The translations under genes were made by a program, and so were the position numbers. This document shows positions 13,807 through 13,940 of a stretch of 13,940 bases of DNA, in pieces. Source of the DNA: Bacteroidota bacterium (lineage in GTDB: Bacteria > Bacteroidota > Bacteroidia > Cytophagales > Cyclobacteriaceae); assembly GCA_024643595.1 (NCBI GenBank), contig JAHEMS010000039.1:1-13940 (forward strand), read 5' to 3'. Below the pieces are notes generated by a model. It saw nothing but the letters and a program-made list of their open reading frames with translations. It was not told where the DNA came from and did not search any database. Within the stretch, counting starts at the first letter, position 1, and each line of letters begins with the position of its first letter.

Positions 13807-13940
13807 TTATATGCCAACGGACGCCCGTCTCTGAAACAATGGACGCAAAATGGTGCGATCAAGCAATACGAGTGCTAAACCAAGATTTAAAAAGATAATT
13901 CCATTGATCAGAAGCTTGCCATTGAAAGGAATCGAAAAGG
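13807..13940 (-). CDS. C-terminal fragment of a probable membrane protein (5' part beyond window)
   Basis: On the minus strand an open frame enters from the window edge and ends in TAA at 13809-13807, giving 43 visible residues. Its residues 9-26 form a hydrophobic stretch ('LLINGIIFLNLGLALVLL') followed by a positively charged tail ('DRTILRPLFQRR'), which looks like a last transmembrane helix with a cytoplasmic end. The other two minus frames are broken by stops, and the downstream terminator fits a gene ending here. The family cannot be named from so short a piece; an inner-membrane protein is the most that can be said. Confidence 0.5.
   Translation of the reverse strand, partial: FSIPFNGKLLINGIIFLNLGLALVLLDRTILRPLFQRRASVGI

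Noticed and set aside
13716..13898. 60-codon plus-strand frame overlapping the end of the subunit 3 gene
   Set aside because: It runs straight through the terminator hairpin and lies antisense to the better-supported membrane-protein tail.
1..13940. Defence system, mobile element, prophage or CRISPR array
   Set aside because: No transposase, integrase, nuclease/helicase cassette, spaced repeats or tRNA-linked att site was seen; gene content and spacing are those of core chromosome.

Overview
The window looks like an ordinary chromosomal stretch of a Bacteroidota bacterium, most likely order Cytophagales. Supporting signs are a TIGR02757/DUF2400 protein, a LysM plus double-psi barrel protein beside an OmpA protein with an N-terminal 'NLVPNGSFE'-type domain, a DUF4905-like protein, weak Shine-Dalgarno sequences at most starts, and matches to the Bacteroidota -7 promoter element TAnnTTTG. 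Placement below phylum is inference. I see no transposase, integrase, tRNA, rRNA, CRISPR array or defence cassette.

Layout: (1) 1-1005, minus: nearly complete luciferase-like flavin oxidoreductase. (2) 1006-1585: long AT-rich gap with no convincing intact gene, possibly holding a decayed one. (3) 1586-2137, plus: four-helix membrane protein of unknown function. (4) 2209-4851, plus: YkgJ-type cysteine-cluster protein, P1-family (DmpA-like) self-cleaving peptidase, and membrane-anchored alpha/beta hydrolase. (5) 7697-4853, minus: a three-gene unit with 4-base ATGA overlaps, namely NfeD membrane serine protease, KdsB (CMP-Kdo synthetase) and a SAM methyltransferase; its end meets the hydrolase gene with one base between stop codons. 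(6) 7733-11325, plus: four tightly packed genes (gaps of 3, 2 and 0 bases), namely a DUF4905-like protein, a LysM/double-psi barrel protein, an OmpA-family protein and a TIGR02757 protein. (7) 11421-13738, plus: a GMC flavoprotein dehydrogenase and a gluconate 2-dehydrogenase subunit 3-like Tat lipoprotein, closed by a strong bidirectional terminator. (8) 13807-13940, minus: the C-terminal tail of a probable membrane protein.

Functionally the window leans to the cell envelope: Kdo activation for lipopolysaccharide, membrane proteolysis, peptidoglycan-binding proteins and a periplasmic sugar- or polyol-type dehydrogenase. I found no clearly new system. The most interesting items are the dehydrogenase pair, whose cysteine spacing suggests an iron-sulfur cluster but which has no cytochrome gene beside it, and the TIGR02757 protein, which carries a DNA-glycosylase-like Asp-x-His motif yet is translationally linked to envelope genes. 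All calls rest on reading the sequence; no database search was run.
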